Source: Variovorax sp. WDL1 (GTDB lineage: Bacteria; Pseudomonadota; Gammaproteobacteria; Burkholderiales; Burkholderiaceae_C). Taken from it: DNA of 64,000 bases. The stretch covers positions 126,305 through 190,304 of the forward strand of contig NZ_LMTS01000163.1 in the NCBI RefSeq assembly GCF_001541225.1, given 5' to 3'. Positions 1-10,123 of the stretch are shown here, piece by piece. The translations under genes and the position numbers were made by a program. The notes under the pieces are model-generated. The model saw nothing but the letters and a program-made list of their open reading frames with translations, did no database searches and had not been told where the DNA came from. Within the stretch, counting starts at the first letter, position 1. Each line of letters starts with the position of its first letter.

Positions 1-744
<744 letters not shown>

Positions 745-1629
745 CTACCAGGCGTGGAGCCGATCGTCGGGAAAGCTGCCGTCCTTCACCGCGCGCACAT
801 AGGCCTCGATGGCCGGGGCGATGCCGTCGGCGCCCTGCATGAAGTTGCGCACGAACTTCGCCATTTTTCCGAGGTTCATGCCCAGCATGTCGTGCAGCAC
901 CAGCACCTGGCCCGCGGTGCCGCGGCCGGCACCGATGCCGATGGTGGCGCAGTGCTTCAGCTCGCCCGTCAGCTCTGCGGCCAGCGCGGCCGGCACCATC
1001 TCCAGCACCAGCATCGCGGCGCCCGCGTCCTGCAGCGCCTGGGCCTCGCGCTTGAGCCGGGCCGCGGCTTCGTCGCCCTTGCCTTGGACACGGTAGCCGC
1101 CCAGGGCGTGCACCGTCTGCGGCGTGAGGCCCAGGTGGGCGCAGACCGGGATGCCGCGCTCGACCAGGAAACGCACGGTGTCGCTGGTCCAGCCGCCGCC
1201 CTCGAGCTTGACCATGTGTGCGCCGGCCTGCATCAGCACCGTGGCGCTGCGCAGCGCCTGCTCGCGCGACTCGTGGTAGCTGCCGAACGGCAGGTCTGCA
1301 ATCAGCCAGGCGGTGCCCTGCACGCGGTGAAGTCCGCGAAACACGCTTTCGGTGTGGTAGCGCATGGTCTCCAGCGTCACGCCCACCGTGCTGTGCAGGC
1401 CCTGGCAGACCATGCCCAGCGAGTCGCCCACCAGGATGCATTCGACGCCGGCCGCATCGGCGATGGCCGCGAAGGTGGCGTCGTAGGCGGTCAGCATGAC
1501 GATCTTTTCGCCGCGCGCGTGCATGTCGGCCAGGCGTGGCAGGCTCAGTGGCTTGCGCTGCGCAGGCGCCGAGGCGGGCGGCAGGGTGCCGTAGGGCGTG
1601 GCCGCGCTGGCGGCAGGCGTGGATGGCAT
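745..1629 (-). CDS. panB: 3-methyl-2-oxobutanoate hydroxymethyltransferase
   Basis: Transfers a hydroxymethyl group from methylenetetrahydrofolate to 2-oxoisovalerate, giving ketopantoate for pantothenate synthesis. 294 residues, usual for the family apart from a proline/alanine-rich N-terminal extension of about 25 residues before the conserved start of the TIM barrel ([13 protein letters not shown]). Family motifs are clear: [10 protein letters not shown] (metal-binding Asp), the MVKLEGG segment, and [15 protein letters not shown], where the commoner sequence has GAG.xxDGQ. Gene order with panC downstream supports the call. A shorter start at the internal Met before HARGEKIVM is possible. 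Confidence 0.96.
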   Translation of the reverse strand: MPSTPAASAATPYGTLPPASAPAQRKPLSLPRLADMHARGEKIVMLTAYDATFAAIADAAGVECILVGDSLGMVCQGLHSTVGVTLETMRYHTESVFRGLHRVQGTAWLIADLPFGSYHESREQALRSATVLMQAGAHMVKLEGGGWTSDTVRFLVERGIPVCAHLGLTPQTVHALGGYRVQGKGDEAAARLKREAQALQDAGAAMLVLEMVPAALAAELTGELKHCATIGIGAGRGTAGQVLVLHDMLGMNLGKMAKFVRNFMQGADGIAPAIEAYVRAVKDGSFPDDRLHAW

Positions 1630-1702
1630 GGTCGGGACTTCTCCGGGGATCGGCCGAGGCCGGGTCGGGGTCGGGCGCGCAAGGCGCTCCGGGGCTGCGC
1701 GC

Positions 1703-2104
1703 TCAGGCGGGGACGGCTTCGCCCGATGCAGGCTGCACCGGGATATGCGCGCGCTCTTCCTTGACGCGGTTGGCGCCGTCCACGAACACCAGCTTCGGCT
1801 GGTGGCTGCGCACCTGATCCTCGGGCACCAGGCCGAAGGCGGCGATGATGACCAGGTCGCCCAGCGAGGCCCGGCGCGCGGCCGAGCCGTTGAGCGAGAT
1901 GATGCCGCTGCCGCGCTGGCCGCGGATCGCGTAGGTCACGAAGCGCTCGCCGTTGTTGATGTTCCAGACGTGGATCTGCTCGTTCTCGGCCAGGTTGGCG
2001 GCCTCCAGCAGGTCTTCGTCGATGGCGCAGGAGCCCTCGTAGTGCAGCTCGCAGTCGGTGACGGTCGCGCGATGGATCTTGGACTTGAGCAGGGTACGGA
2101 ACAT
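1703..2104 (-). CDS. panD: Aspartate 1-decarboxylase
   Basis: Pyruvoyl enzyme that decarboxylates aspartate to beta-alanine, the other substrate of PanC. 133 residues from the start [16 protein letters not shown]. The self-cleavage site Gly24-Ser25 is present in YEGSCAID, so the proenzyme should process itself into the two chains. Arg54 and Thr57 region residues are seen in [11 protein letters not shown]. The frame stays open upstream of this ATG, but that stretch has no family similarity, so the short start is chosen. It stands 73 bases before panB on the same strand and is likely co-transcribed. Confidence 0.95.
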   Translation of the reverse strand: MFRTLLKSKIHRATVTDCELHYEGSCAIDEDLLEAANLAENEQIHVWNINNGERFVTYAIRGQRGSGIISLNGSAARRASLGDLVIIAAFGLVPEDQVRSHQPKLVFVDGANRVKEERAHIPVQPASGEAVPA

Positions 2105-2244
2105 GGGATGCGAGGCGAAGGGTGGGTGGGGAATCTTGCCGATGGCCTGGATCCGGGCCGCGCAGAGCAAGGCGTCGAATGCTAGTGGAGAACCCTTCAA
2201 AGAAAAATTCCGGTCAGGAACTTTGCGCGCCTGCGGCTCGATCT

Positions 2245-3831
2245 TCAGATGGCCGGCGGCACCAGGATGGTCGGCGCTGCAGGCGCGGCGAGCGAAGGAT
2301 AGTCGCGGCTGAAGTGCAGCCCGCGGCTCTCGCGCCGGGCCTGCGCCGAGCGCACGATGAGCGCGGCCACCTGCACCAGGTTGCGCAGCTCGAGCAGGTC
2401 GCGCGTGACGTGGAAATGGGCGTAGAACTCCTGGATCTCGCGATCCAGCAGCGCGATGCGATGGGCCGCGCGCTCCAGCCGCTTGTTCGTGCGCACGATG
2501 CCCACGTAGTCCCACATGAATCGGCGCAGCTCATCCCAGTTGTGCGAGATGACCACCGTCTCGTCGGCGTCGGTGACGCGGCTGTCGTCCCAGGCCGGCA
2601 GCGCGACGCCGGCACGCGCCGGCGCCTCGGCGATCGCCTGCGCCGCGGCGCGGGCGAACACCATGCATTCGAGCAGCGAGTTGCTGGCCAGCCGGTTGGC
2701 GCCATGCAGCCCGGTGCAGGCGGTCTCGCCGATCACGTGCAGGCCCGGCACGTCGGTGCGGCCTGCGAGGTCGGTGAGCACCCCGCCGCAGGTGTAGTGC
2801 GCAGCCGGCACCACCGGGATCGGTTCGCGCGTGATGTCGATGCCCAGCTCGGCGCAGCGCGCGAGGATGTTGGGGAAATGTTCGCGCAGGAAGCCGGGGC
2901 TCTGGTGCGAGATGTCCAGGTGCACGCAATCCAGCCCGTGCTTCTTCATCTCGAAGTCGATGGCACGCGCCACCACGTCGCGCGGCGCGAGTTCGGCGCG
3001 CGCATCGTGCGCAGGCATGAAGCGGGTGCCCCCGGCTGATTCAGGCAGCTTCAGCAGCCCGCCTTCGCCCCGCACCGCCTCGCTGATCAGGAAGGACTTG
3101 GCATGCGGGTGGTACAGGCATGTCGGGTGGAACTGGATGAACTCCATGTTCGCCACCCGGCAGCCCGCACGCCACGCCGCGGCGATGCCGTCGCCGGTGG
3201 CGGTGTCGGGATTGGTGGTGTAGAGATAGACCTTGCCCGCGCCGCCGGTGGCCAGGATGGTATGGGGCGCGCGGAAGGTGAGCACCTCGTCGGTGGCCTC
3301 GTCCAGTGCATAGAGGCCCAGGCAGGCCGCGTCCTTCAAGCCCAGCTTGTGGCCGGTGATCAGGTCCACCAGCGTGTGCTGCTCGAACAGCGTCACGTTC
3401 TGCGTGCGGCGCACGGTGTCGATCAGCGTGCGCTGCACCGCGGCGCCGGTCGCATCGGTGGCGTGGACGATGCGGCGCTGGCTGTGCCCGCCCTCGCGCG
3501 TCAGGTGCAGCTCGCCGTTCTCCAGCGAGAAGGGCACGCCGAGGCCGCGCAGCCAGGAGATGGCCTCGGGTGCGTGCTCCACCACGAAGCGCGTGGCCGC
3601 CAGGTCGCAGAGGCCGGCGCCGGCGACCAGCGTGTCGTCCACATGGGACTGCAGGCTGTCGTCCTCGCCCAGCACCGCGGCGATCCCACCCTGCGCCCAC
3701 TGGCTGGCGCCATCGGCCAGCGCCCGCTTGGTGATCACCGCCACGCGGTGCGTGGGCGCGAGGTGCAGCGCGGCGCTGAGGCCCGCGAGCCCGCTGCCGA
3801 CGATGAGAACGTCGAAATCGTTCGATGCCAT
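2245..3831 (-). CDS. nadB: L-aspartate oxidase
   Basis: FAD enzyme that oxidises aspartate to iminoaspartate, the first step of de novo NAD synthesis. 528 residues from [20 protein letters not shown], which holds the GxGxxG dinucleotide-binding motif at the N-terminus. Further succinate dehydrogenase/fumarate reductase flavoprotein features are [15 protein letters not shown], the EFIQFHPT active-site segment and the [18 protein letters not shown] stretch, then the C-terminal helical domain. The frame continues upstream into scpA shadow sequence, so the ATG at 3831, preceded by a purine-rich GGAGGA region, is used. It follows scpA by 32 bases. No nadA or nadC is seen in the window. Confidence 0.95.
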   Translation of the reverse strand: MASNDFDVLIVGSGLAGLSAALHLAPTHRVAVITKRALADGASQWAQGGIAAVLGEDDSLQSHVDDTLVAGAGLCDLAATRFVVEHAPEAISWLRGLGVPFSLENGELHLTREGGHSQRRIVHATDATGAAVQRTLIDTVRRTQNVTLFEQHTLVDLITGHKLGLKDAACLGLYALDEATDEVLTFRAPHTILATGGAGKVYLYTTNPDTATGDGIAAAWRAGCRVANMEFIQFHPTCLYHPHAKSFLISEAVRGEGGLLKLPESAGGTRFMPAHDARAELAPRDVVARAIDFEMKKHGLDCVHLDISHQSPGFLREHFPNILARCAELGIDITREPIPVVPAAHYTCGGVLTDLAGRTDVPGLHVIGETACTGLHGANRLASNSLLECMVFARAAAQAIAEAPARAGVALPAWDDSRVTDADETVVISHNWDELRRFMWDYVGIVRTNKRLERAAHRIALLDREIQEFYAHFHVTRDLLELRNLVQVAALIVRSAQARRESRGLHFSRDYPSLAAPAAPTILVPPAI

Positions 3832-3863
3832 GGAGGAGGAAGGCGCGTTGGCTGTGGAGAGAG

Positions 3864-4769
3864 TCAGGCGGGCGAATAGGCCAGCCGCACGTAGATGGGC
3901 GCGAAGGCCTCGGCCTGCGTGATGTCGATCAGCGTCTCCTTCGCCAGCTCCAGCATGGCGATGAAGGTGACGATCATCACCGGCGTGCCGCGGTCGATGT
4001 CGAACAGCTTCTCGAACTCGACGAACTGCCGGCCCTGCAGATGGCGCAGCACGATGCTCATGTGCTCGCGCACGCTGAGCTCCTCGCGGGAGATCTTGTG
4101 GTGCTGCACGAGCTTGGCGCGGCGCAGGATGTCGGCCCAGGCGTCGCGCAGGTCGACCACGTTCACGTCGGGAAAGCGCGGCTTGAGCGATTGCTCGATG
4201 TAGACCTGCGCCTTCCAGAAATCGCGGCCCGCCTGCGGCATCGCGCTGAGCGAGGCAGCCTGCAGCTTGGCCTGCTCGTATTCGAGCAGGCGGCGCACCA
4301 GCTCGGCCCGCGGGTCCTCGACCTCCTCGCCCTCGGCTGTCTTCTTCGGCGGCAGCAGCATGCGCGACTTGATCTCGATCAGCATCGCCGCCATCAGCAG
4401 GTACTCGGCTGCGAGTTCGAGGTTGGTTTGGCGCACCTGGTCGACATAGGCCAGGTACTGGCGCGTCAGCCCCGCCATCGGGATGTCGAGAATGTTGAAG
4501 TTCTGCTTGCGGATCAGGTAGAGCAGCAGGTCCAGCGGCCCCTCGAAAGCCTCGAGGAAGACCTGCAGCGCCTCGGGGGGGATGTAGAGGTCGCTCGGCA
4601 GCGCGAACAGCGGCTCGCCATAGAGCCGGGCCAGCGCGACCTGGTCGATCACCTCGGGCATCGCGGCGATCGGCGGCGCGTCGTCGTCCGCGACGATCTC
4701 GGCGCCTTCGGTGCGAGCCTGCTCGCTGCCGCTCGCGCCGCGGTGGCTCGCTACGGGCCGGATCGGCAC
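3864..4769 (-). CDS. scpA: Segregation and condensation protein A (kleisin)
   Basis: Kleisin subunit that bridges the SMC dimer with ScpB and helps compact and segregate the chromosome. 301 residues. After a charged N-terminal tail of about 60 residues comes the typical ScpA core, VFLEAFEGPLDLLLYLI, then IPMAGLTRQYLAYVD and AAEYLLMAAMLIEIKSRMLL, and the C-terminal winged helix (FIAMLELAKETLIDI). The gene lies only 3 bases after the DUF3460 gene and before nadB, suggesting one transcript. scpB is not nearby. Confidence 0.94.
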   Translation of the reverse strand: MPIRPVASHRGASGSEQARTEGAEIVADDDAPPIAAMPEVIDQVALARLYGEPLFALPSDLYIPPEALQVFLEAFEGPLDLLLYLIRKQNFNILDIPMAGLTRQYLAYVDQVRQTNLELAAEYLLMAAMLIEIKSRMLLPPKKTAEGEEVEDPRAELVRRLLEYEQAKLQAASLSAMPQAGRDFWKAQVYIEQSLKPRFPDVNVVDLRDAWADILRRAKLVQHHKISREELSVREHMSIVLRHLQGRQFVEFEKLFDIDRGTPVMIVTFIAMLELAKETLIDITQAEAFAPIYVRLAYSPA

Positions 4770-4772
4770 TGC

Positions 4773-4979
4773 TTACTTCACTCGGGTCTGGTAGACGTAG
4801 GGCTGCTGCGGCACCCGGGCTTCCCGGTACTCCTCGAGCGCGCCGCGGTCCAGGTGCTTGTCCCACAGCAGGCCGCGGCCGGCGCGCTGCTCGGCTTCGA
4901 GCGTGGGCTTCTTCTGCTTCATTTCCTCGATGAAGTTCGTGATCTCGGAGGTGTAGTGGGGGCGGGCGAAGATGGACAT
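4773..4979 (-). CDS. DUF3460 family protein
   Basis: A 68-residue protein starting MSIFARPHYTSEITNFIEEM. It is rich in charged residues and has no membrane segment or signal peptide. The sequence matches the small DUF3460 family seen in Burkholderiales next to scpA, whose role is unknown. The chosen ATG at 4979 begins the conserved part; the frame is open for 22 more codons upstream without similarity. The stop is 3 bases before scpA, so the two are probably translated from one message. Confidence 0.85.
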   Translation of the reverse strand: MSIFARPHYTSEITNFIEEMKQKKPTLEAEQRAGRGLLWDKHLDRGALEEYREARVPQQPYVYQTRVK

Positions 4980-5136
4980 GGGGTTGGACCTTTGGAGGCG
5001 GATTTTACCGGGGGGGCGTATCCAGGGAGCCTGGGAGGTGGCCAACTATCCCATGAGGCCTGCCCATGCGCCGGGGAATCGATGGGGGCTCGTCGACCGC
5101 ATAGACTCTTGCCCCTGATGAACCGAAGGGGGTCGA

Positions 5137-5640
5137 ATGGTGCAACGACGAATCGGGCGCAGGGCCGCGGCAGCCGCCCTGCTGGCCGCCGCACTCTGCC
5201 TCGCGGGCTGCGATCCGCGGCGCATCAGCGAGCTGGAAGAGGGCGTTTCGACCGAGGCCGACGTGCGTGCGCGCTTCGGCGAGCCCGAGAACGTCTGGGA
5301 CTCGCCGGCAGGCCGCGTCTTCGAATACAACCGCCAGCCGCAGGGCCAGAAGAACTACATGATCACGATCGGCCCAGACGGCAAGATGGCGGCGCTGCGC
5401 CAGGTGCTCACGCCCGAGAACTTCGCCCGGGTGCAGCCCGGCATGGCCATGGAGGACCTGCGCAAGCTGCTCGGCAAGCCGGCGCGGCGCACGCCCTATC
5501 CGCTGAAGAACGAGACCGCGTGGGAATGGCGCTGGGTGCAGCCGCCGAACTCGCCGATGGTGTTCACCGCCACGCTGAACGACGACCAGCGCGTGGTGAG
5601 CGCGGGCTCGTCGCCCGATCGAAGCACCGAGGCGCAATGA
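5137..5640 (+). CDS. BamE/SmpA-like outer-membrane lipoprotein
   Basis: 167 residues. The N-terminus is an arginine-rich start, a hydrophobic alanine/leucine segment and a lipobox ending LAGC at about residue 25, so it should be lipidated and sorted to the outer membrane. The mature part holds two repeats of the BLIP-like fold shared with BamE: EEGVSTEADVRARFGEPENVW and MAMEDLRKLLGKPARRT. BamE proper is shorter and carries one such unit, so this is a two-unit relative and not necessarily part of the BAM complex. It stands alone and divergent from the DUF3460-scpA group. Confidence 0.75.
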   Translation: MVQRRIGRRAAAAALLAAALCLAGCDPRRISELEEGVSTEADVRARFGEPENVWDSPAGRVFEYNRQPQGQKNYMITIGPDGKMAALRQVLTPENFARVQPGMAMEDLRKLLGKPARRTPYPLKNETAWEWRWVQPPNSPMVFTATLNDDQRVVSAGSSPDRSTEAQ

Positions 5641-5666
5641 CCGCCGGTGAGGGCCTGTTCCGGGCA

Positions 5667-7745
5667 TCACCCGGATATCAGCTCCGCGACCTTGGCCTTG
5701 ATGGTGTCGTCCGCGATCCATTGCGTGTTCGCATCGATGCGGCCGTGTGACCGGTGATGCCTGAACAGCGCCAGCGCCAGATGCGGCGGCACGGTGCGTG
5801 GAGCAGCACCTTTCACTGGCTTCGCGACGATCGCGTCGACGCTGAACTCCAGGATGGGCACTGTTTCCCATTCTGATTGCGCGACGACGTAACCCAACCC
5901 CGGATCGAAGTGACCCTCGCGAACTGCATCGGAGATGAGCCGTTCGACCTTCTCCTTCGGTTGACCGTCGCGTTGATAGGCGGCAATGAGAGAGAAGTAG
6001 GTGCCTGCGTTCGGTTGCACTCCAGCGCCAAGCATCCCGTTGAAGGCCAGGCGAGCCTCGTGGGTCCATTCAAGCTGTTCGCACATCGAGATCATTGCAT
6101 TGCAGAAGGCAAGCTTGAATTTCAACGGGAAAGCGAGGCACTTTCCGAAGACCGCCAATGCGTCGTCGCGCCGTCCGGCACTGCCGCACGCGTGGATCAG
6201 TGCCTTGCAGGCGGCCGCATCCGGATAGCCGCCGAGGTCGACCATCTGGCGGAAGTAGTGGAGCGCGTCGTCGAGGCGTTCTGGCCGCTCTGGCTTTGCA
6301 CAGGCAACGATCAAGGCACTGCACACGTCGGCACTGTCATTCGTTCGTCCATGTTCGTGGCATGCAGAGATCAGCTTGCTGCACGCGGCCGCGTCGGGCA
6401 GGAAGCCTTGGTCCATGATCTCGCGAAGCACCGCCAGGGCGTTGTTCAGGTCGCCGTAATGCAGGCACCTGGAAAGCACTGTCTGACCAGATTCCAACCG
6501 GGCCGGGTTTTGCGTCCCATCGGTCTTGATGCCCGTCACCGGAAAAAAGCCCATGTCCCGCATGCATTGGGCGACGATGCTCTTCAAGCGTGCATTTCTC
6601 ATTCCGACGTCGAACTGCGTACCAGCGCCGATTGCCTTGTTCGAATAATGAAACCTGATCAATGTCCGGGCAAGGTTGGAGAGAGTGGTGTCGAATTCTC
6701 TCGTGGCTCCGTTGAGGACGCCGTGTGAGTAGAAGGAGATGAGGGTGCCCCCGGGACCGAGGCCGAGTTCGGGTTTGAAAAGAGGGGGTTCCAGCCGCAT
6801 CCCCTCCTTGAGCAGTTCCATCGCCCTGTCCTTCTGGTCCTCCTGTTCGCACATGTCGATGAGCTGGGCCAGAACAGCAATACCCACCGGAATGCCGGCG
6901 TGCTTGAGTTCGTCAAGGATTTGACTCACGTCCTTGGCCAGGCACTCCTTCGGATAGGCGAGGACTGCGCCCCTGAAGATCAGGTCATCGGGCTCGACGC
7001 CCATCTTCTTCATCTCCCCCAGGCATGCCAGGGCCTCCAGCCACGACGCTCGATGCCGATGGTCGAACAGGCACGCTGCGGTGACACGCCTGACGTCCTC
7101 AGCCCCTTCTTTCGGCTTGTTCCTATGTAGACCGCAGATGGATGCATTGCGGGCAATCCCTGCCTGGTGCATGGCCGCATAAAGCTGTTGGACCTGATCG
7201 TCCATGCCAGCCTTGTCGCATGCCTGTACGAGAAGGTTGTACAGCCTTGCGTCGGGAACGACACGGAAGGTGAGCATTTCTGCAAGTACTTCGAGGGCTT
7301 CATTGATCTCGCCGCGCGCTACGCAGCGCGCAACCAAGGCCCCGTAGACCTTGACGTCGGGCGCGAGGCCGACCTTTCTCAGCGCCAATAGGCATGCTCG
7401 AGCGTCGTCCAACGAGTATCTGATGTCGCGAACATGCCGGGCGGTCTGGTCCAGAACGTTTGCCTCGCGCGCGCTGCCGCGCCGATAGGCACGGCAAGCC
7501 CCCGCGTTTGGCGCCTGTTGCCAGGCGATGCGGCTCGGGGAACCGTGCGTCTCGAGCAGTGCGCCGAGCTCTACCGTGACGTCCTTCGACTGAATGTCTC
7601 GTTGTCGCTGGTCGCGATCGCGCCATCGCGCGGGCACGTACTCTGGGCTCGGATCGCGATGCGGGCGCTTCCTTTGAGAAGAGTCCGTGTCTCTGCTGCG
7701 AAAGTCGATCCGGCGGTGCTCCTGGCGGCTTGACGTGCCTCTCAC
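5667..7745 (-). CDS. Pentatricopeptide-repeat protein, candidate type III effector
   Basis: 692 residues if started at the GTG at 7745, which has AAGGAG six bases upstream and lies 28 bases after the preceding chaperone stop. The first 60 or so residues are polar and rich in Ser, Arg, Asp and Gln with no signal peptide, as in type III effectors. PPR units follow. Two are exactly 35 residues apart (near 130-164 and 165-199, VYGALVARCVARGEINEAL then LYNLLVQACDKAGMDDQVQ), and three more are in tandem near the C-terminus (CKALIHACGSAGRRDDALAV, FCNAMISMCEQLEWTHEARL, YFSLIAAYQRDGQ). PPR proteins bind single-stranded RNA and are typical of plant organelles; bacterial examples are rare. Base composition is clearly less G/C-rich than the neighbours, a sign of transfer. 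Secretion is inferred from the chaperone partner, not seen. Confidence 0.8.
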   Translation of the reverse strand: MRGTSSRQEHRRIDFRSRDTDSSQRKRPHRDPSPEYVPARWRDRDQRQRDIQSKDVTVELGALLETHGSPSRIAWQQAPNAGACRAYRRGSAREANVLDQTARHVRDIRYSLDDARACLLALRKVGLAPDVKVYGALVARCVARGEINEALEVLAEMLTFRVVPDARLYNLLVQACDKAGMDDQVQQLYAAMHQAGIARNASICGLHRNKPKEGAEDVRRVTAACLFDHRHRASWLEALACLGEMKKMGVEPDDLIFRGAVLAYPKECLAKDVSQILDELKHAGIPVGIAVLAQLIDMCEQEDQKDRAMELLKEGMRLEPPLFKPELGLGPGGTLISFYSHGVLNGATREFDTTLSNLARTLIRFHYSNKAIGAGTQFDVGMRNARLKSIVAQCMRDMGFFPVTGIKTDGTQNPARLESGQTVLSRCLHYGDLNNALAVLREIMDQGFLPDAAACSKLISACHEHGRTNDSADVCSALIVACAKPERPERLDDALHYFRQMVDLGGYPDAAACKALIHACGSAGRRDDALAVFGKCLAFPLKFKLAFCNAMISMCEQLEWTHEARLAFNGMLGAGVQPNAGTYFSLIAAYQRDGQPKEKVERLISDAVREGHFDPGLGYVVAQSEWETVPILEFSVDAIVAKPVKGAAPRTVPPHLALALFRHHRSHGRIDANTQWIADDTIKAKVAELISG

Positions 7746-7773
7746 TTGCTGCTCCTTTGCATCTTGGACTGGC

Positions 7774-8268
7774 TCATGCGAATCGGGCTGTCCACACGGA
7801 CAGCTCATTGGCTTTGCCACCAGCAGTCCCGACCTGCGCGTCATCTGCCAGATCACCATTCCGCCGCCACTGATGGGCTTGTGCTGCAAGCGCCGCCATG
7901 TCCGCCTTGAGCGTGCCGATATCGACGTCCGTCGTCCTGCGCATGTGGCAGGCAAGCTCCTGGGTGCTGGCGTCTATGCAATACGTCCCGTATTCATGCG
8001 CGCTCGACCCATTTCGTTCGAGCAGCCGGCGCAGCGGTTGCGCTCCGATGTTCGGCGACACGGCCCCGAACACACAGTAGACGAACAGGCAGCTTTCGCC
8101 GCCCAGCGGGTCGTAGCCGATGCTGAAGGCGATATCGTCGACATGCGCCATGAAGGCCACCGCTGTGTCTGGATTCGATTCGAACACAGGGGCTTCCCAT
8201 CCGGCGCTGCGATAGAACGCGCACGTGAACTCGACGAAACGCCGGTGCGCCTCTTTCCTGTCTTGCAT
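7774..8268 (-). CDS. CesT-like type III secretion chaperone
   Basis: 164 residues, acidic, with the secondary-structure order of class I type III chaperones (CesT/Tir chaperone family). An N-terminal helix (HRRFVEFTCAFYRSAGW) is followed by strands in VDDIAFSIGYDP and CLFVYCVFGAVSP, the helix LRRLLERNG matching the family's LLxxN, a strand pair around YCIDASTQELACHM, and a C-terminal helix (LKADMAALAAQAHQW). Such chaperones bind the N-terminal part of one effector and are usually encoded directly before it, which is the arrangement here with the PPR gene. GGAG lies 7-8 bases before the ATG. No type III apparatus gene is in the window. The family call is by pattern only. Confidence 0.7.
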   Translation of the reverse strand: MQDRKEAHRRFVEFTCAFYRSAGWEAPVFESNPDTAVAFMAHVDDIAFSIGYDPLGGESCLFVYCVFGAVSPNIGAQPLRRLLERNGSSAHEYGTYCIDASTQELACHMRRTTDVDIGTLKADMAALAAQAHQWRRNGDLADDAQVGTAGGKANELSVWTARFA

Positions 8269-8347
8269 TGCATTCTCCGGGTTGCTTTTCTCTCGACGCG
8301 CGAAGCGGCGCGATCGTCACGATGTGCTGAGAGACATCGGTGGTCGT

Positions 8348-8378
8348 TCATTGGTAACGGGCGGGTTCACCCGGTTCC
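8348..8378 (-). promoter_or_regulatory. Possible ECF/HrpL-type promoter before the chaperone-PPR pair
   Basis: On the minus strand GGAACC (8373-8378) is followed after 18 bases by CCAATGA (8348-8354), about 80 bases before the chaperone ATG. HrpL boxes read GGAACC, a gap of 15-17, then CCACNNA. The first half is exact; the second has one mismatch and the gap is slightly long. A six-base match arises easily by chance, so this is only a candidate. No PIP-type box (two TTCG-like halves 15 apart) was found here. Confidence 0.25.
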
Positions 8379-8413
8379 AGTGTGTGTGCGGCCGAAAGGC
8401 AGCCGCGGTGGCT

Positions 8414-10090
8414 TCAGTGTGCTGCCGGTCCCGGCGTAGCCGAGCGGAGCTCGTCCGCGAAGCCGGAGCGCTCCATCACCTCGAGCGGTTGCGCCTGCAC
8501 CGAGTCGATGCGCAGCACGCCGCCGCGCGCCAGCACGGCCTTGTGCACCTGGCGCAGCGCGTCGAGCCCGGTCGTGTCGAGCAGGATCAGGTGCATCGCG
8601 TCGAGCACCACCGTCAGGCCGCGTGGCGCCCTCTCGATCGCTTGCACCGTCGGGTCGAGCTTGGCGGCGGCGCCGAAGAAAAGGGCCCCGTAGAGCCTGA
8701 AGGTCAGTACCGGCGGCTCCAGCGCCACCATCTCGACGCTGAACAGCTTGCTCATGCGGCGCACGAACAGCGCACATGCCAGCACGATGCCAGCCTGCAC
8801 CGCCACCGTGAGGTCGAACACGACGGTGAGGAAGAAGGTCCCCAGCATCAGCACGCGGTAGTCGCGGCTGGCGCGACGCAGGACGTAGGGCGACAACTCC
8901 CGCCACTCCCCCATGTTCCAGCCGACGAAGAGCAGGATGCCGGCCAGCACCGACAGCGGCACGTGCTGGGCGAGCGGCGCGGCCAGCAGCACCACCACCA
9001 GCAGCGTGATCGCATGCACGATGCCGGCAATGGGCGAGTTCGCACCCGCGCGCACGTTGGTCACCGTGCGGGCGATGGTGCCGGTGGCCGGCATGCCGCC
9101 GAAGAAGGGCGTGACCAGGTTCGCCACGCCTTGCGCCATCAGCTCCTGGTTCGGGTCGTGGCGCGGCAGCCCGCTCACCTGGTCGGCGACACGCGCGCAC
9201 AGCAGCGATTCGATCGCGCCCAGCAGCGCGATGGTGAGAGTGGGTGTCACCAGCTGCTTGACGGTTTCCCAGGTGAACTCGGGGAGTGCAAAGCTCGCCA
9301 TGCCTTGCGGAATGCCTCCGAATCGGGTGCCGATGGTCTCCACCGGCAGGCTGAAGCCCCAGGACACCAGGGTGAGCGTGACGAGCGCGACGATCGGCCC
9401 CGGTACGCGCGAACCGGCGCGCACGGCGCGCAGCTCGGCGATCCGGCCCAGCACGAGGCGCACCCCGTAGCCGAAACGCGTCTTGTCGTGCAACAGCGTG
9501 GGCCATAGGAACAGCCCGACGAGGCAGGCCGAGCCGAGCCCGAAGGCGTACGGATTGAAGGAGCCGATGTGGATGGCCAGCGTGTGCAACTGCGAGAACA
9601 TGTCGGCTGGCATCTTCGGGATGGTCAGCCCCAGCCAGTCCTTGAGCTGCGAGATCAGGATGAGCGCTGCGATGCCGTTGGTGAAGCCGATCACGATCGA
9701 CACCGGCACGTAGCGCACCAGCGTGCCGAGCCGGAACAGCCCCATCAGGAACAGCAGCACGCCGGCGCCGGCGGTGGCGATCAGCAGATTGGCCACGCCG
9801 TAGCGCTCGACGATGCCGTAGACGATCACGATGAAGGCGCCGGCCGGCCCGCCGATCTGCACCGCCGATCCGCCCAGGGCCGCGACCAGGAAACCGGCGA
9901 TGATCGCGGTCCAGATGCCGGCCTCCGGCTTGAGCCCGGAGGCGATGGCGAAGGCCATGGCCAGCGGCAGTGCCACGATACCCACCGTGAGGCCGGCGCC
10001 AAGGTCCTTGAGAAAGCGCTGTTGGTTGTAGCCCGCCAGCGCGTCGATCAGCCGGGGACGGAAGCGTGCGATCGGTGGGGGCGAACTCAT
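8414..10090 (-). CDS. SulP-family anion transporter with STAS domain
   Basis: 558 residues. Inner-membrane SLC26/SulP permease that moves sulfate, bicarbonate or a dicarboxylate; the substrate cannot be read from sequence. The N-terminal transport domain shows many membrane spans, with the family segments GLTVGIVALPLAMAFAIASG near residue 33 and GFTNGIAALI near 135. The C-terminal 100 residues form a cytosolic STAS domain (LTVVLDAMHLILLDTTGLDA). It stands alone between the chaperone-PPR pair and a small lipoprotein gene; no carbonic anhydrase or cys genes are adjacent. Confidence 0.92.
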   Translation of the reverse strand: MSSPPPIARFRPRLIDALAGYNQQRFLKDLGAGLTVGIVALPLAMAFAIASGLKPEAGIWTAIIAGFLVAALGGSAVQIGGPAGAFIVIVYGIVERYGVANLLIATAGAGVLLFLMGLFRLGTLVRYVPVSIVIGFTNGIAALILISQLKDWLGLTIPKMPADMFSQLHTLAIHIGSFNPYAFGLGSACLVGLFLWPTLLHDKTRFGYGVRLVLGRIAELRAVRAGSRVPGPIVALVTLTLVSWGFSLPVETIGTRFGGIPQGMASFALPEFTWETVKQLVTPTLTIALLGAIESLLCARVADQVSGLPRHDPNQELMAQGVANLVTPFFGGMPATGTIARTVTNVRAGANSPIAGIVHAITLLVVVLLAAPLAQHVPLSVLAGILLFVGWNMGEWRELSPYVLRRASRDYRVLMLGTFFLTVVFDLTVAVQAGIVLACALFVRRMSKLFSVEMVALEPPVLTFRLYGALFFGAAAKLDPTVQAIERAPRGLTVVLDAMHLILLDTTGLDALRQVHKAVLARGGVLRIDSVQAQPLEVMERSGFADELRSATPGPAAH

Positions 10091-10123
10091 GGCGCTATTG
10101 TGGACGCGCCTTCCTGCCCGGCC

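Noticed and set aside
7806-7955. Longer PPR protein starts at upstream ATGs overlapping the chaperone gene
   Set aside because: The GTG at 7745 has a good AAGGAG at correct spacing just after the chaperone stop; the longer starts lack this.
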